A DNA stretch of 64,000 nt from Notospermus geniculatus (lineage: Eukaryota; Nemertea; Pilidiophora; Heteronemertea; Lineidae): positions 99,488 through 163,487 of the forward strand of contig NMRB01000753.1 of NCBI GenBank assembly GCA_002633025.1, written 5' to 3'. Below are positions 21,070 through 31,627 of the stretch, in pieces; within the stretch, counting starts at the first letter, position 1; the number at the start of each line of letters is the position of its first letter. The notes under the pieces were generated by a model. It ran no database searches, had not been told where the DNA came from, and worked only from the letters and a program-made list of their open reading frames with translations. Both the position numbers and the translations under genes were made by a program.

Positions 21070-21840
21070 TGAAAAACATGTCTTTTTTCGTCAAAAACTA
21101 CTTTGTATAATTGTAGTGATTCCAGTAATTCGGAATTGAGTGAGCAAATCGGGATAACCAGCTTAATTAATAGGAAAATTTCATACGGAATCGGTCCAAC
21201 TCGCACGAGTCGCATTTTCACAGGCCGTACGGTGCTGCCACCTACTCGGAAACTATTTGAATTACCGAATAACCAAGAGGAGAAGCCGACGTGAAAATTT
21301 CAACCTTTTCTGTGGAGATTTGACATCGGAATGTGCATTTTCTTATCAAGTTTATCATGTATAAGGTTTTATCTGCAAATTAAAAGCATATTTTATCAAT
21401 TCTTTGGCAATAAAAGGTAGTTTGGGTGATTTTTTTCAGCATGTTAAGGTGTCATCGACTCTGTCATGAGCACTTTAGCACCACGGCATGCATTGAAGCG
21501 GCCAGAGACAGAGAGGAAGCTTCATGCGGGGGGGGGGGGGCAACNGAAGCTTCAGGGGGGGGGGGGGGGCAACACCCCATACTTCACACTGATGGCTATT
21601 TTTTATTCATAGAATTCATTGTCATTATTCCATTTTACAACCGAGTACAGGCGACTTGCACCTCTCCCCTTCGTGGACCCAGGCAGATGTGATGACAGAG
21701 TAGGGACTACTTGGGCTTCCAGATAGGCGAGTTTGACAGCCAGCAATAAGTTATTTAGAGAATGGACGCCGCTATAGATTTAACAAGGTCCACAAAACCA
21801 TCCTGATTTCAAGTAGAAGACAACGCATGAATGTAATAAA
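21070..21840. other. 3' flank of the - strand transposase-like gene; G-rich tract
   Basis: No coding exon is seen. 21529-21570 holds two G runs with an undetermined base at 21545, likely an assembly or sequencing weak point. Confidence 0.4.
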
Positions 21841-21851
21841 CAGTAAAACAT

Positions 21852-21857
21852 TTTATT
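21852..21857 (-). promoter_or_regulatory. AATAAA polyadenylation signal for the 719-residue gene
   Basis: TTTATT on + reads AATAAA on -, about 620 bp downstream of the stop codon of the 22475-24634 frame and in the right orientation. It suggests a complete 3' untranslated region. Confidence 0.45.
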
Positions 21858-22314
21858 TTCAATCATAACACAAACATAAAGAACAGAATCTTGATTTTAT
21901 GATTAACAAAAAAGATAAATCATTGATAAAATACCAACTGGTAACTTGTAAATTTATCAAAAATAACACTTCGAATCCGCACCATATCACTTGGGCAGTT
22001 CCAATCTACTAGGGATACCTGGGACACTTTTGGGGTATTCCAAAGGTAAAACAATTCTGTATATTTTGGAAATTTTCACTGGAGAAATACGGGTCATCTG
22101 TAGATTTTATGAACATTACTTCCATACCCACAAATTGCAGAGAATAATATTTTAGTTTAATTATGGTCCCAAGTAGCCCTAGCTGAACAAAAAAGTCTCA
22201 GTCACCTTGACCTATTGAGCAGAATCATCTGCACATCAAACTATAAAAGGTTGGCCTACATGGCTCATCTACAGTATTAAACAGCACTGACACAAGTGCT
22301 TTGTAGTAGTAGTA

Positions 22315-22442
22315 TTGGCTGATATTCATAAAAGGTAGCAATTGCTTTTAGTTCAAGTATTGCAGTGCATTTACATTAGTCAAGTCCTTGCTGTGTAAAT
22401 CTTAAGTAAAAGCATTTGCTAATCTTTATGAATACCAGCCAA
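22315..22442. mobile_element. Short palindromic MITE, TTGGCTGATATTCATAAA termini
   Basis: The ends TTGGCTGATATTCATAAA and TTTATGAATACCAGCCAA are inverted with one mismatch and an indel. Inner words (AGCAATTGCTTTTA and TAAAAGCATTTGCT) also pair. It sits in the 3' untranslated region of the - strand gene. Confidence 0.75.
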
Positions 22443-22474
22443 TTGATCGTTCACTGGAAATTCAACGGGTCTAA

Positions 22475-24634
22475 TTACTCTACTAGAGGACAATTGGTAA
22501 TCCTATGTTCAGCAGACCTGCATTTGCTACAGTGATGCTCTTTCAGCTTTTTCCTTACACTACCTCTTTCCTCTAACAAATTGATCCTATTGTACTTGAG
22601 AAAGACTTGTTTTAGGGCCTCTGGACCCCGGTGGTTGGAACCATGGAAATATGCAGTGGTAATCTGATCATTAAATTTTTCACACCCTTGCTGGGTGAAT
22701 TTGCGAAGGCTTCCATGAAGTGACAAGAATTCATGGACATGCGAATGGAAGACGTGCATATAGGGCGTGATGTCTTTGGTTTGGTGGATCTGAAGAAATG
22801 TTTCCAGCCATTCTCTTGTTCTTTCCTTGACCGAACTGATCAGTGTTGGAGTGATGGTTTCCTCAGGACCTGTTATATCTGCGTAGATACTATAGAAACT
22901 GCTCCAAAGTTTCTGTATCACTTGGACTTTTTCAAGTGGCAGGAATGGCAGGATCGTTCGAACATCAATTGCTTTATGCAGTACATGATATTCCGGACCC
23001 CTTAAACTTTTTGCTCCAAGACTGGGACTCTTACTCTTTTCAACAAAAAACGCAAACTTGACACCCACACTGTTCAAGTAGTTTTCAAGGTGTACTGTAT
23101 GACGACCTTTTTCTGTAGCTGGTTTGCGTGGGTCATCAATAGCATCTTGGACCTTCACCTGTTCAACAAGGTGGTTAAAAAGCTGGTCAGAGATTCTCAG
23201 GAGCAAGTGTAAGGGGTCAATGATTACTCTAGTAATCGGAATCCAGGGAAAAAGTGGCTCTTCTTTCATTGAGAGCCGCTTTTTCCCTTTTTCCTGCAAA
23301 CACTTTTGCATATCACTAATGGTCCTACAGCCTTTCATTGGGTCAGAAATTGACCATTCCTTTTGTAAATTCCCAAATTCCTGCTTTGCGCACTTGCACC
23401 AGATGCATGGGTGAGTACATGATGGTGCCTGGAGGCCGCACACAATGCAAAGGAATTTGTAATCTCCCCCCAAATATTGAACCAAAGAATACTCTGTACC
23501 ATCAGCAACTATGGTGTCCAAATTTGCCATGGATGGGAAAACCTGTGCCAAAGTTGCTTTTAGGTTTTCATAGTTTTCTTTGCCTTGGTAAATAAGAAGT
23601 GGATAATTCCCAGCAGCTGACATGCAAGTACTTTCTTGAAGCAAAGTGAACCCAAAGTTTTCAACATTGATGTTGCGTCCCACAGGAGTGCCATCTCCAT
23701 TTAATTTGACACTTATCTGCTGGCCTGTGAAACCCTTTTTACACATTTCTGGAATTCGTTGAGATAACTTTGAAGCAAAATCCTGGCTAACTGTATTCAA
23801 CTCACCTATTTTCATGGTTTTTATGCTCAGAGTGTTATCAAGCTCTGCATTCAGCTCTTTTCTCTTTTGTTGGACATGGTGTACCCGAGGCAAAGAAGAA
23901 TGAATAGTGGCCAAGTCATGATATGAACGGAGAGAAACATTGCCCTTATCTAACACATGTAAGGTTTGCTCAACTTTCTTTTCCCTTTGCAATTCAGAGT
24001 CATCTACTTCTTTGTGCCCGCCAGCATTGTCTGCTGACACGTCAACTTTCAAGGTTGGGGGCAGTTCATCTCTATCTGAACTTGGTTTTATTGTGACTGA
24101 TGTTGCATGCAGTTTCCATCTCTTCAGGAAATCAAGCTTTTGTTCGCATTTATCTATCAGATTTTTCTTGATGCGCCACTTCTGAGCGGAAGAATATGAA
24201 TGGAATGCTTTTTGCACTTTAGACTGAATGAGAAGAGATTTGACCCTGGATTGCTCAAGGGAAGAGACAGCTGACTTAAGCTTCTGATTTTCGATCAGTA
24301 AAGAGCGACATTTTCCTCTTTCAGCATCAAGTTCGTCCATCAGATCAGATTGCCTGATAGTAAAAGGCACATTCCACTCCCAGTAAGTCTTACAGGAGGA
24401 TTTTTTACCAGCAATTTTCTGTTCATAATTCAGGCGAGAAAGTCCACCACTGCTGCAAGCTGCCTTATATGCTTTTCTCACAATCTGAAGATCTGCTTTT
24501 AACACCGATATGATAGCGTCTGATGACTTGATTTCCACACACTTGTCTTCGCAAATTGCCTGAAGGATGTCGAGGACTTTTGTTTTCGTAAGCGGCTGCT
24601 TAACAGCATTCTTCTCTTTGAGTTGCTGCAGCAA
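22475..24634 (-). CDS. Transposase-like protein with RAG1/Transib-like DDE landmarks
   Basis: An intact 719-residue frame, the longest in the window. Residues 96-180 are charged and helical. The C-terminal half has ordered landmarks. NGDGTPVGR (D314) is followed by NFGFTLL, then NYPLLIYQGKENYENLKATL. Next come GGDYKF (D391), CIVC (396-399) and CIWCKC (410-415). IIDPLHLLLRISD holds D473, H476 and D483. MHVFHSHVHEF (626-636) precedes GCEKFND (E652). A final knuckle, C702-x2-C705-x4-H710-x4-C715, closes the protein. RAG1/Transib cores share this order: first Asp, second Asp just before CxxC, IDxLH, paired His, then catalytic Glu, with Cys/His at the tail. I recognise close relatives only as uncharacterised proteins in cnidarians and other invertebrates. 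A 3' acceptor (TTCCACTTCAG) lies just upstream, so the start is probably an exon boundary. The RAG/Transib link is inference. Confidence 0.7.
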   Translation of the reverse strand: MLQQLKEKNAVKQPLTKTKVLDILQAICEDKCVEIKSSDAIISVLKADLQIVRKAYKAACSSGGLSRLNYEQKIAGKKSSCKTYWEWNVPFTIRQSDLMDELDAERGKCRSLLIENQKLKSAVSSLEQSRVKSLLIQSKVQKAFHSYSSAQKWRIKKNLIDKCEQKLDFLKRWKLHATSVTIKPSSDRDELPPTLKVDVSADNAGGHKEVDDSELQREKKVEQTLHVLDKGNVSLRSYHDLATIHSSLPRVHHVQQKRKELNAELDNTLSIKTMKIGELNTVSQDFASKLSQRIPEMCKKGFTGQQISVKLNGDGTPVGRNINVENFGFTLLQESTCMSAAGNYPLLIYQGKENYENLKATLAQVFPSMANLDTIVADGTEYSLVQYLGGDYKFLCIVCGLQAPSCTHPCIWCKCAKQEFGNLQKEWSISDPMKGCRTISDMQKCLQEKGKKRLSMKEEPLFPWIPITRVIIDPLHLLLRISDQLFNHLVEQVKVQDAIDDPRKPATEKGRHTVHLENYLNSVGVKFAFFVEKSKSPSLGAKSLRGPEYHVLHKAIDVRTILPFLPLEKVQVIQKLWSSFYSIYADITGPEETITPTLISSVKERTREWLETFLQIHQTKDITPYMHVFHSHVHEFLSLHGSLRKFTQQGCEKFNDQITTAYFHGSNHRGPEALKQVFLKYNRINLLEERGSVRKKLKEHHCSKCRSAEHRITNCPLVE

Positions 24635-24933
24635 GAAGCACCTGAAGTGGAAAAGAATGCATTGAAAAATCAGGGCTAAATTCCATGCCAGTCAATAGGC
24701 CTAAATTTATCTTCAATTCATATTTTTTGCAGTGAGTGACTGAATGAACTTAACCATTGGTGTCATTAAAAGGAGACTGTCCATGCTTTTGAGAGGGTCT
24801 CATAAAATTGGATGAGCATGGCCTAGGCCATGGCTGACTTTGCTTACTCAATGAAACCCTGTTTCAGACACCTTCTCAAAACTGCCGTGACTGTGGGCAG
24901 TGGTGGCTGACCTAATTTCTGATAGCTTACTTT

Positions 24934-25917
24934 TCAATTTTGAGACACTGAGGCCTCATTTTGCAGGTCTCTGTAATTTCCACGCTGGCTCACAAATGAG
25001 ATGTACAGCCTTGGATTCCTTCTTACGTTGTCACTGGCCAAGAAATCATCAAGCAGTCTCCTTGAAATTGCACGTGGTTGCGCCAGCCAAAATCGCATCG
25101 ATGTTAGAGCAATTTTCGCATGGTCCCCGTACTTGTTCACCACCCGAACATGCCAATCTGGTCCAAAAAGTTTGTCGAGATTTCGAACAGACTGCGGACG
25201 ATACAAATCCCCTAAATCAGAATTGGCATGAATTCCTCGACCAACAACTCTGGCTCCCAGGGATGTCAGATTCGCCTTGAAGATACGCCTGAACTGATCT
25301 TCCGTACAAGGTACACTGAAAACGACTTTCCTTTCTTGACGGCGACTGCAGTTCAATCGCCCCTGAATCCCCTCGAATACCTCATCAATAAGAACACTGT
25401 CCTCTGGCTTGTGATAGACCGACTTCAGTTGTGCAGCTGGGATCCACCTGTCCCATTTGGACGAATAACCCACGTAGTGCACCCAATAGGCATCTTCGTC
25501 AATATCATAGTCCTGCAGATCAACAGGATAGTACGTTTGCTTTCGTTTCCTCGGCCTGGACACACCAACACGCTGGCCTAGGCCTACACGTGCATGATCG
25601 CGTGCATCATCATGTGCATGTGGACACTTGCCAACACAGGGCCCTGTTTGGCCACTTACGAGTGGAAATTCACGTTTTTTGTGGGGATGTGACCTGAGAT
25701 TATATCGGTTATTTTCTCTTTTACGATTTTTTTCACACTCCTGACCACCACCAGCAGCGGAAGCGATGCTGGTTGGGCATCTACGGAATGTCGACGACTT
25801 CACAAATGGCGGCATCTTGAAATTTTGGATGACCAAAATACGACCGCTTGTCGCAAAAGCCGTGTTAATCAATCTAAATAAAAACATTTTCAACATTTTT
25901 ATGTTTACTTCATGCAA
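24934..25917 (-). CDS. Chromo/Tudor-knot-like ORF, probable 5' exon or partner of the 719-residue ORF
   Basis: A 327-residue frame upstream of, and co-oriented with, the 719-residue frame. Residues about 135-165 read YDIDEDAYWVHYVGYSSKWD followed by RWIPAAQL. This is the pattern of chromo-barrel/Tudor-knot domains, which bind methylated histone tails or nucleic acid. A basic patch, NRYNLRSHPHKKR, lies before it. The C-terminal part has no domain I can name. A donor-like GTAAGC lies 4 bases past the stop codon, and an acceptor lies before the 719-residue frame. The two may form one gene in which the stop is a mutation or the true donor lies upstream. Alternatively they are two genes of one mobile element. 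Confidence 0.55.
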   Translation of the reverse strand: MHEVNIKMLKMFLFRLINTAFATSGRILVIQNFKMPPFVKSSTFRRCPTSIASAAGGGQECEKNRKRENNRYNLRSHPHKKREFPLVSGQTGPCVGKCPHAHDDARDHARVGLGQRVGVSRPRKRKQTYYPVDLQDYDIDEDAYWVHYVGYSSKWDRWIPAAQLKSVYHKPEDSVLIDEVFEGIQGRLNCSRRQERKVVFSVPCTEDQFRRIFKANLTSLGARVVGRGIHANSDLGDLYRPQSVRNLDKLFGPDWHVRVVNKYGDHAKIALTSMRFWLAQPRAISRRLLDDFLASDNVRRNPRLYISFVSQRGNYRDLQNEASVSQN

Positions 25918-25959
25918 AGAAATGTTTTATCATGTGTATAGCATTTGATTATTTTGATT

Positions 25960-26525
25960 TTATTCCCAAAGCCAAGTATTTACGACAGTGTCGCAATTGA
26001 CGACCAATTTTCGCGGGAAATTCGAATGAAATGATACCACCCCGGATTTCGCCATATGAAAAGAAAACACCGCCTTCAGAAAGAGGGTAATATAATGACG
26101 AGACATTGGTAACACGGATCCAGCATACCATAACTTTGAACATGCATACGACATAGTGATGACGGATTTTTGCTTCAATGTAAGGATACGAGAACGCCAG
26201 AAATTAAGGGTATTAATGAACTTTATATAGACAGGATGCCAAACGTCATCCATAGTAACAGTGGGACCAAACTTTACCCCCAAGTAATTTGACAGTGCTA
26301 GGCCAAGAAATGCCGAAGGGGTGGTCATTACGTGACCTCTACTTCCCAGAAAGAAACCATTCGTTTTAGTTAAGTTTAATTTGGACCCCGATGCTTTACA
26401 AAATAGGCTGACAAGATGTAAGAAGTTGACAATACTTTTGTTCGTGACAAAGATCCCCGTAAAATCATCAGCAAAGATAACTTGTTTGACCGAAAGTGGA
26501 CGGCCAGGGATGGAAAAGCCAACTA
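25960..26525 (-). pseudogene. L1/Tx1-like LINE reverse transcriptase, catalytic to thumb part
   Basis: The - strand frame reads SVKQVIFADDFTGIFVTNKS (FADD, the RT catalytic box), then FCKASGSKLNLTKTNGF, then LGVKFGP and LWYAGSVLPMSRHYITLFLK. This is the usual order in L1/Tx1-clade RTs. Homology fades near 25960, where the transposase-like gene begins. The upstream half of this RT continues at 27516 after a MITE. Confidence 0.8.
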
Positions 26526-26527
26526 TA

Positions 26528-27513
26528 CAGGGTGTTTCAAAAAAAGTGTACATTTAGAAAATTGTCTCCCAGACAGTAGTTTTATTAGTTTTCAGAAATC
26601 TCTTATCTGGTTTCAGTAGACCTTGGTCTCTTCCTTTGTTTGCCATCATATCAACCATTATCGGTTCCGCATGAGCGAGCACAGGCGATTTACTTGTTCC
26701 AACTTTGAAATGGCTTGCGCACGGATATGAAAGGGTTAAAACAGAATTACTCACCGCGGTTGTAAAGTGTGGACATGTGCTTTGTATCTCCTAAACTCCC
26801 AAACAAATTCCATTAACCCATCACCCTCCACAAGCCCACAAACATTGGACCTCGCATTTGACCTTTCTGATTAAAGTGACAAGAAGACAATGGCTCCATG
26901 GAAATCAATTTTTCATTGTGCAGGAATTAAGGTTCATGATCGGTTTAACATCACAAGTGCACATTTTAGTCCTCCACGTGCCCACCATTTTGCTCCACAC
27001 ACACTTGAGCTCTCCTGAGCATGGTGTGAACAGCTCGTCTACGTAATCATTGCCGGATCTTGCCTCAAACCATCAACCTCAGCAATTACACTTGAAATGT
27101 AAGGTGTAATGTCTTCATTTCCATGTGCCATTGCCTTCTTGAACCATTGTGTTGTCATTTTCATAAGAATATGAAGGAGGTCAAATTCAAGGTCCCAAGT
27201 TCGTGGGCCTGTGGAGGGTAATGGGTTAATGGAATTTGTTTGGGAGTTTAGGAGATACAAAGCACATGTCCACATTTTACAACCATGGTGAGTAATTCTG
27301 TTTTAACCCTTTCACATCCGTGCGCAAGCCATTTCAAAGTTGGAACAAGTAAATCGCCAGTGCTCGCTCATGCGGAACCGATAATATTTGATATGATGCC
27401 AAACAAAGGAAGAGACCAAGGTCTACTGAAACCAGACAAGAGATTTCTGAAAACTAATAAAACTACTATCTGGGAGACAATTTTCTAATGTATGCTTTTT
27501 TTGAAACACCCTG
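26528..27513. mobile_element. Tc1/mariner-type foldback MITE inserted in LINE RT
   Basis: 986 bp, flanked by TA (26526-26527 and 27514-27515). Both ends read CAGGGTGTTTCAAAAAAAG. Inverted arms of about 330 bp continue with CTCCCAGA, TTCAGTAGACCTTGGTCTCT and GAGCGAGCAC. The insertion splits the LINE RT between the GVRQGC/EPLA block and the FADD block. No transposase frame is present. Confidence 0.9.
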
Positions 27514-27515
27514 TA

Positions 27516-28565
27516 GAGTCATCAGACCTGACCTTTGCTGCGAGAGGTTCCAAACACAGAACGCAAAGGAGAGGAGACATAGCACAACCCTGCCGTACAC
27601 CCCAGGGCAAGTTAAAAGGAAGAGAAATATGATTGTTGACAATAACAGATGCCATAGCCTGATTATATAAAATTTTAACGCATGAGATAAATGTAGATTT
27701 GAAACCACGCCGATCCAATATATCAAAAATATACGGCCAGGAACAACGATCAAAGGCTTGAGAAAATCCAGATTAATCCAAGCGCAGGGGATGTCTCTCT
27801 CAGTTACATAGTCAAAAATGTTTCTTAAAAGGTGACAGTTGTCAAAAATAGAGCGACCCTGAACGGCAGATGATTGATCGGAGTGGACTAAAACATCCAT
27901 TACTTTACTGAGTCTGAGAGTGAGAGCTTTCGAGAGAATTTTAGTCATAGTTTAGTAAGGAAATAGGCCGCCAATTTTTCATTTGCTCGGATTTATCTGG
28001 ATTTTTACAAATTAAAGAGATATAAGATAAACGCTGAGAAGTGGTTAAAATGTTTTCCTGGAAAACCAAACCATAGAGCTGCTCGAGAACTGGGGAAAGT
28101 AAGTCAAAGAAAGTGAGGTAAAATTCCTTTGCGAGGCCGTCGAACCCGGAGACTTGTGGTTCTTCATCGACTTTAAGGATAAAAGGATCTCGTCGCACGT
28201 GAGGGGGCCCTCACAAAGGTCTGCTTGATTTGAATCGAGGGTGGGCAAATCCGACAAGAAATCATTCATTAAATTGTCATCAATCCCCTCGTCTGAAAAT
28301 AAATCAATATAAAAATCTCGGAATGCACTAATGATGGAATCGTTGTCTCGCAAGTCTTGACCGTTCTGAACTAAATGCTTAATAAGTTTCTTCTTGCTAC
28401 GAGATTGTTCCCTGATGACTATCCTCCAAATCAGTAATTCGTTCACGAATAGAATTAATTTGATCAATGTAGTCGGCAGTTTGAGAAAGAGGTAATTTAT
28501 GGAGATTAGAATACCTTTTCCGGAGGGAATTGATGACACTTCGGGTCACATCACTCTTTCTCGTA
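27516..28565 (-). pseudogene. L1/Tx1-like LINE reverse transcriptase, N-terminal part
   Basis: Reading down the - strand: SVINSLRKRYSNLHK, then FRDFYIDLFSDEGIDD, then SLKSMKNHKSPG, then MKNWRPISLLNYD, then TKILSKALTLRLSKVM, then HSDQSSAVQGRSIFDNCHLL, then LPWGVRQGCAMSPLLCVLCL. These are RT boxes 0 to 4 of an L1/Tx1-clade LINE. Frame changes near 28140, 27945 and 27720 show decay. No apurinic endonuclease is found above 28565, where the Harbinger gene begins. Confidence 0.8.
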
Positions 28566-28723
28566 CAATAACTCACAACAAAGCGTGTTCGATTACTTGC
28601 GCCGCGCTTCCCCGAGTAAGCGCCACAGCGTTCTGGTTAGCTCTGACGTCACAACTCGTGCTTACTCGCGCCTGGCCCAAGTGAGCGACCCTCTGAGCCG
28701 GTTACTTCGGGAAGTATCCCAGA

Positions 28724-28919
28724 ATGCCACAAAAAATGGCGGCAAACACGATGAAAAAGCGCGCCTCGAGCCTTTCGAGCAGTAATCATGGCAATAGACC
28801 CAACATGAAGGACATGAAGGAGGGAGAACAATTATATTTTCTCAGAATAGTGTTGAAGGACCGTGGCAAGATTAGGGCTGCGGTAAAAAGCAGAAAACAG
28901 ATGAATTGGGCGTTGAAAA
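28724..28919 (+). CDS. Harbinger Myb/SANT gene, exon 1
   Basis: The frame from ATG at 28724 (a second ATG at 28754 is equally possible) encodes a basic N-terminus including KDRGKIRAAVKSRKQMNWAL. It ends in AAAA followed by GTGAGT with one spare base. That base joins AC of the exon at 31201 to give an in-frame codon. Just upstream is a GC-rich, TATA-less stretch holding TGACGTCA, a plausible promoter. Confidence 0.6.
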
Positions 28920-28984
28920 GTGAGTGTTCATTACGCCTAGCCAATAATCATGAATGCCATGCACTGATCAGATGATGCATGCAG

Positions 28985-29460
28985 CCATGGGTCCATCCAT
29001 GTACACACCTGCATGGTAGGCCTACCATGGGCTAGGCCTGTAGAGTGTAGTAGCTGTAGGCTTGCCTATAGATAGGGGGGAGCCTAGGCTAGGAGTAGGA
29101 CTAGGGCCTAATTAGTAATCAATCACTGCCAGGCCTATGGTTAATCAGGCCTAGGCCTAGGCAGGGCCGGGCAGCGCAAGGCAGGCCCTGCTATTAGGGG
29201 GGCCTAGGCCTAGGCCCCTCAGCTGCCTAGGCCTACAGGAGCCTAGGCCTATAGGCCTAGGGTAGGCCTAGGCCCTAGTTAGATATAGGCCTAGCCTAGC
29301 CTGTCCTAGGTAGACAGTGGTAGGCCTAGACCTAGAGGCCGGCTAGCCCTCTAGCCTAGGGCTATGCCTACTTCTAAACTATGCTAGACCTAGTCCTACT
29401 CCTAGGCCTAACCCTTTGTATTGTGTTTTTGCCAGAGGTACCGGAACCGGTAGCCTAGGC
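28985..29460. repeat. AGGCCTAG-rich low-complexity tract
   Basis: Dozens of overlapping self-complementary words TAGGCCTA, CCTAGG and AGGCCT. It lies in intron 1 of the Harbinger Myb gene. The same words are scattered over the window (for example 49740-49980). Confidence 0.8.
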
Positions 29461-29498
29461 GTACGAGTCATGGAGTACGCTAGGGCTGAATCGGTTAA

Positions 29499-30700
29499 CC
29501 CTTAAAGCGATGTACTCACGAGGGTTGAAAATGAAATCTCGTTCAACTATCGCGAACCGCGATAGCTCCCCAATTTCATTCATAGCTGGCGGGATTCTTG
29601 AAACTGATCTCGTGTGATTTCTAGCATCTTTGAGCCATCAAACTACGGTATCGTCTACGTTTTATACAATAAAACGTTCATGAAAAATCTTTTATTAATA
29701 TTATTTCAATGAATTTGGGCGACATTAGTGTTTACTGCTGGAATAATTTCAAAATCTCACGGGGTACTTCCGAGAACGAGATCGACAGACTGACAACAAA
29801 CATGGCGCGGAAAAATCCGAAGTGTGAGGAAGACTGACCAGAGAATTCGCCTCACTGCTGCAAGTTTAGTCAGATGGCGGCGTGTGAAGACAGAAAGTTG
29901 TTGTAGCACTAATGAGGACCTGGCAGTGTACCTCCTGAACGTCTTTGAACCCCGGCCAACACCATCCTTTGCATGTTTGCGGATGACTCCGAGTCGTCTC
30001 CGTCGGCATCACTCACTGAGTGACACTGTCAATCATGTCACCATGGTCACTATCCTCGCTACTGATTGGTCATAGTAAATTCCGTAGTATTATAATGAGA
30101 TGGCTCGCTTGGAATTTCATTCATAAAATGTAGTGCTGCCACCGTGCGGGAAATAGAGGAACTATCGATGTGCAGTTACTGCAGAGCCCGCGTACATCGC
30201 TTTAAGTGGTCAGCCGCATATCTGGTCATTGACCTCAAGTGGTCACAGGATTACAAGTATTACGAACGTAATACAGAATGCATCCATGCATTTGACGACC
30301 TACAGCAAGGTAACCATCAGAGTTAGAGACTTGTGATTACTACAAAGTTGTAGGGTAGGACCACAGCTTCCATATGGACCCCCTTTTTTTGGAAAATTTG
30401 AATATGCTAATTAGCCTTATTAGCATAATTTATGCTGATTTCGACATTTTCCCTTTTTTTCCATTAGAGGAGGTATCCAAGCTAACAAAAGTTGGCTAAA
30501 ACATTCATAATTGTTTGTAAAACATCACAGAATCCCAAAGAAAACATTTACAATGATTTCGAGCATAACGATTTATGTAATGTACTAAAAAGTTATAGGA
30601 CTTCGGTTTGAGCATGGTTGGCTTGTCGACTGCAGTCGACACATGACCGTTTGACCAAATGTGCATTGGTGAAAATAGTCGACATGTGACCACTTAAGGG
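29499..30700. mobile_element. piggyBac-like MITE (CCC ends, TTAA target), split by another MITE
   Basis: The ends are CCCTTAAGTGGTCA and its complement. The flanks are TTAA at 29495-29498 and 30701-30704. CCC-starting TIRs with TTAA duplications are the piggyBac hallmark. The TTAA inside its own left terminus (29502-29505) was used as target by the AGCGATGTAC MITE. Without that insert the element is about 502 bp. It is non-coding. Confidence 0.8.
29506..30201. mobile_element. TTAA-flanked MITE, AGCGATGTAC termini, copy 2
   Basis: 696 bp, flanked by TTAA (29502-29505 and 30202-30205) and nearly identical to 16531-17227. It sits 3 bp plus one TTAA inside the left end of the piggyBac-like element. 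Confidence 0.9.
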
Positions 30701-30704
30701 TTAA

Positions 30705-31109
30705 TGTCGTCCTGGGTACACCTCATTATTACCCTGGGTATTCTGGGTAATCCTTTTTGTTACCCAGGACGATCCTGGGTATAAATAAGGTACCTTAACA
30801 TTACCCAGTTTGAAATCCGCGCCATTCTCCACTTGCGCTCGAGTACGGTACTGTCTTATTCTAGCCCGCCACGAATTTATACACGTATATTTTGACATGG
30901 TGATTGTCAGCAGCTGTCAGAATGGCAACTCGCGTTAAAGACCGCGATATTACTGTCGTATTTGCAATCTATTCCATCCTATGGCGCGGATTTTAAAACT
31001 GGGTAATGTTAAGGTACATGTACCTTATTTGTACCCAGGACGATCCTGGGTAACAAAAAGGATTACCCAGGATTACCCTGGGTAATAATGAGGTGTACCC
31101 AGGACGACA
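30705..31109. mobile_element. TTAA-flanked MITE, TGTCGTCCTGGGTAC termini
   Basis: 405 bp with inverted arms of about 120 bp (TGTCGTCCTGGGTACACCTC and its complement). It is flanked by TTAA at 30701-30704 and 31110-31113. The left TTAA is shared with the right flank of the piggyBac-like element. Confidence 0.9.
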
Positions 31110-31200
31110 TTAACCGATTCAGCTACGCTAGGCACTAGGCCTAGGGTGTATTTATGTCCACTGCAATAAATTTTTCATTTGCTCCTCACCTTTTTTGCAG

Positions 31201-31329
31201 ACCAAGAAGCTGTAATAGAAGCAGTGCTGAACACGTACCCTCCAGGGACACCTATAACAAGTAGTGAGGAACCTATTGTTCTGTCAGTGCCATCTGATGA
31301 TGATGATGATGATGATGAAGAAGACAATG
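31201..31329 (+). CDS. Harbinger Myb/SANT gene, exon 2
   Basis: A 129-bp exon between CTTTTTTGCAG and GTAAGTGG, phase 1 at both ends. It encodes NQEAVIEAVLNTYPPGTPIT and ends in a run of seven Asp codons (a GAT repeat) followed by EEDN. The acidic linker is plausible for a DNA-binding cofactor. Confidence 0.65.
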
Positions 31330-31569
31330 GTAAGTGGTCAGTGCTGTCGAATCTGTAAGGTCATCTCGCACGTACATTAGATCTTTGTCACAGAGACACA
31401 TCAATCATAAATTTCAATGTTCGGTGGTCCTCACTGTCACTCAGGATATCAGTTCAGGTATAATGGTGCTCCTGCATGGGACATTGTGGATCCATTAATT
31501 GAGCTGCTGCATGTATTTCCCTTTATTTGCATTATTGAAATGTAAATGAAATATTTTATTCTGTTGCAG

Positions 31570-31627
31570 ATTACAGTAAGGTGCAACAGTCAGCAAAAAA
31601 GTGGCACTCTGTCAAGTGGCAAGCCTG
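31570..31627 (+). pseudogene. Decayed tandem copy of Harbinger Myb exon 3
   Basis: It shares its acceptor (TCTGTTGCAG), its start (ATTACAGTAAG) and its donor (GCCTG then GTGAGTTGGT) with the exon at 31768. It has lost an internal segment, so its 58-bp length breaks the reading frame. Intron flanks are duplicated too. Confidence 0.65.

Noticed and set aside
22733-24185. + strand open frames antisense to the 719-residue protein
   Set aside because: Shadows of the longer, motif-bearing - strand frame.
20950-25960. A clean target duplication for the transposase-like gene inserted in the LINE
   Set aside because: LINE sequence lies on both sides, and a short word (AAAGCC(A/G)AGT) occurs near both edges, but it can also be explained by homologous LINE codons. 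I could not define TIRs, so insertion of a bounded element is not claimed.
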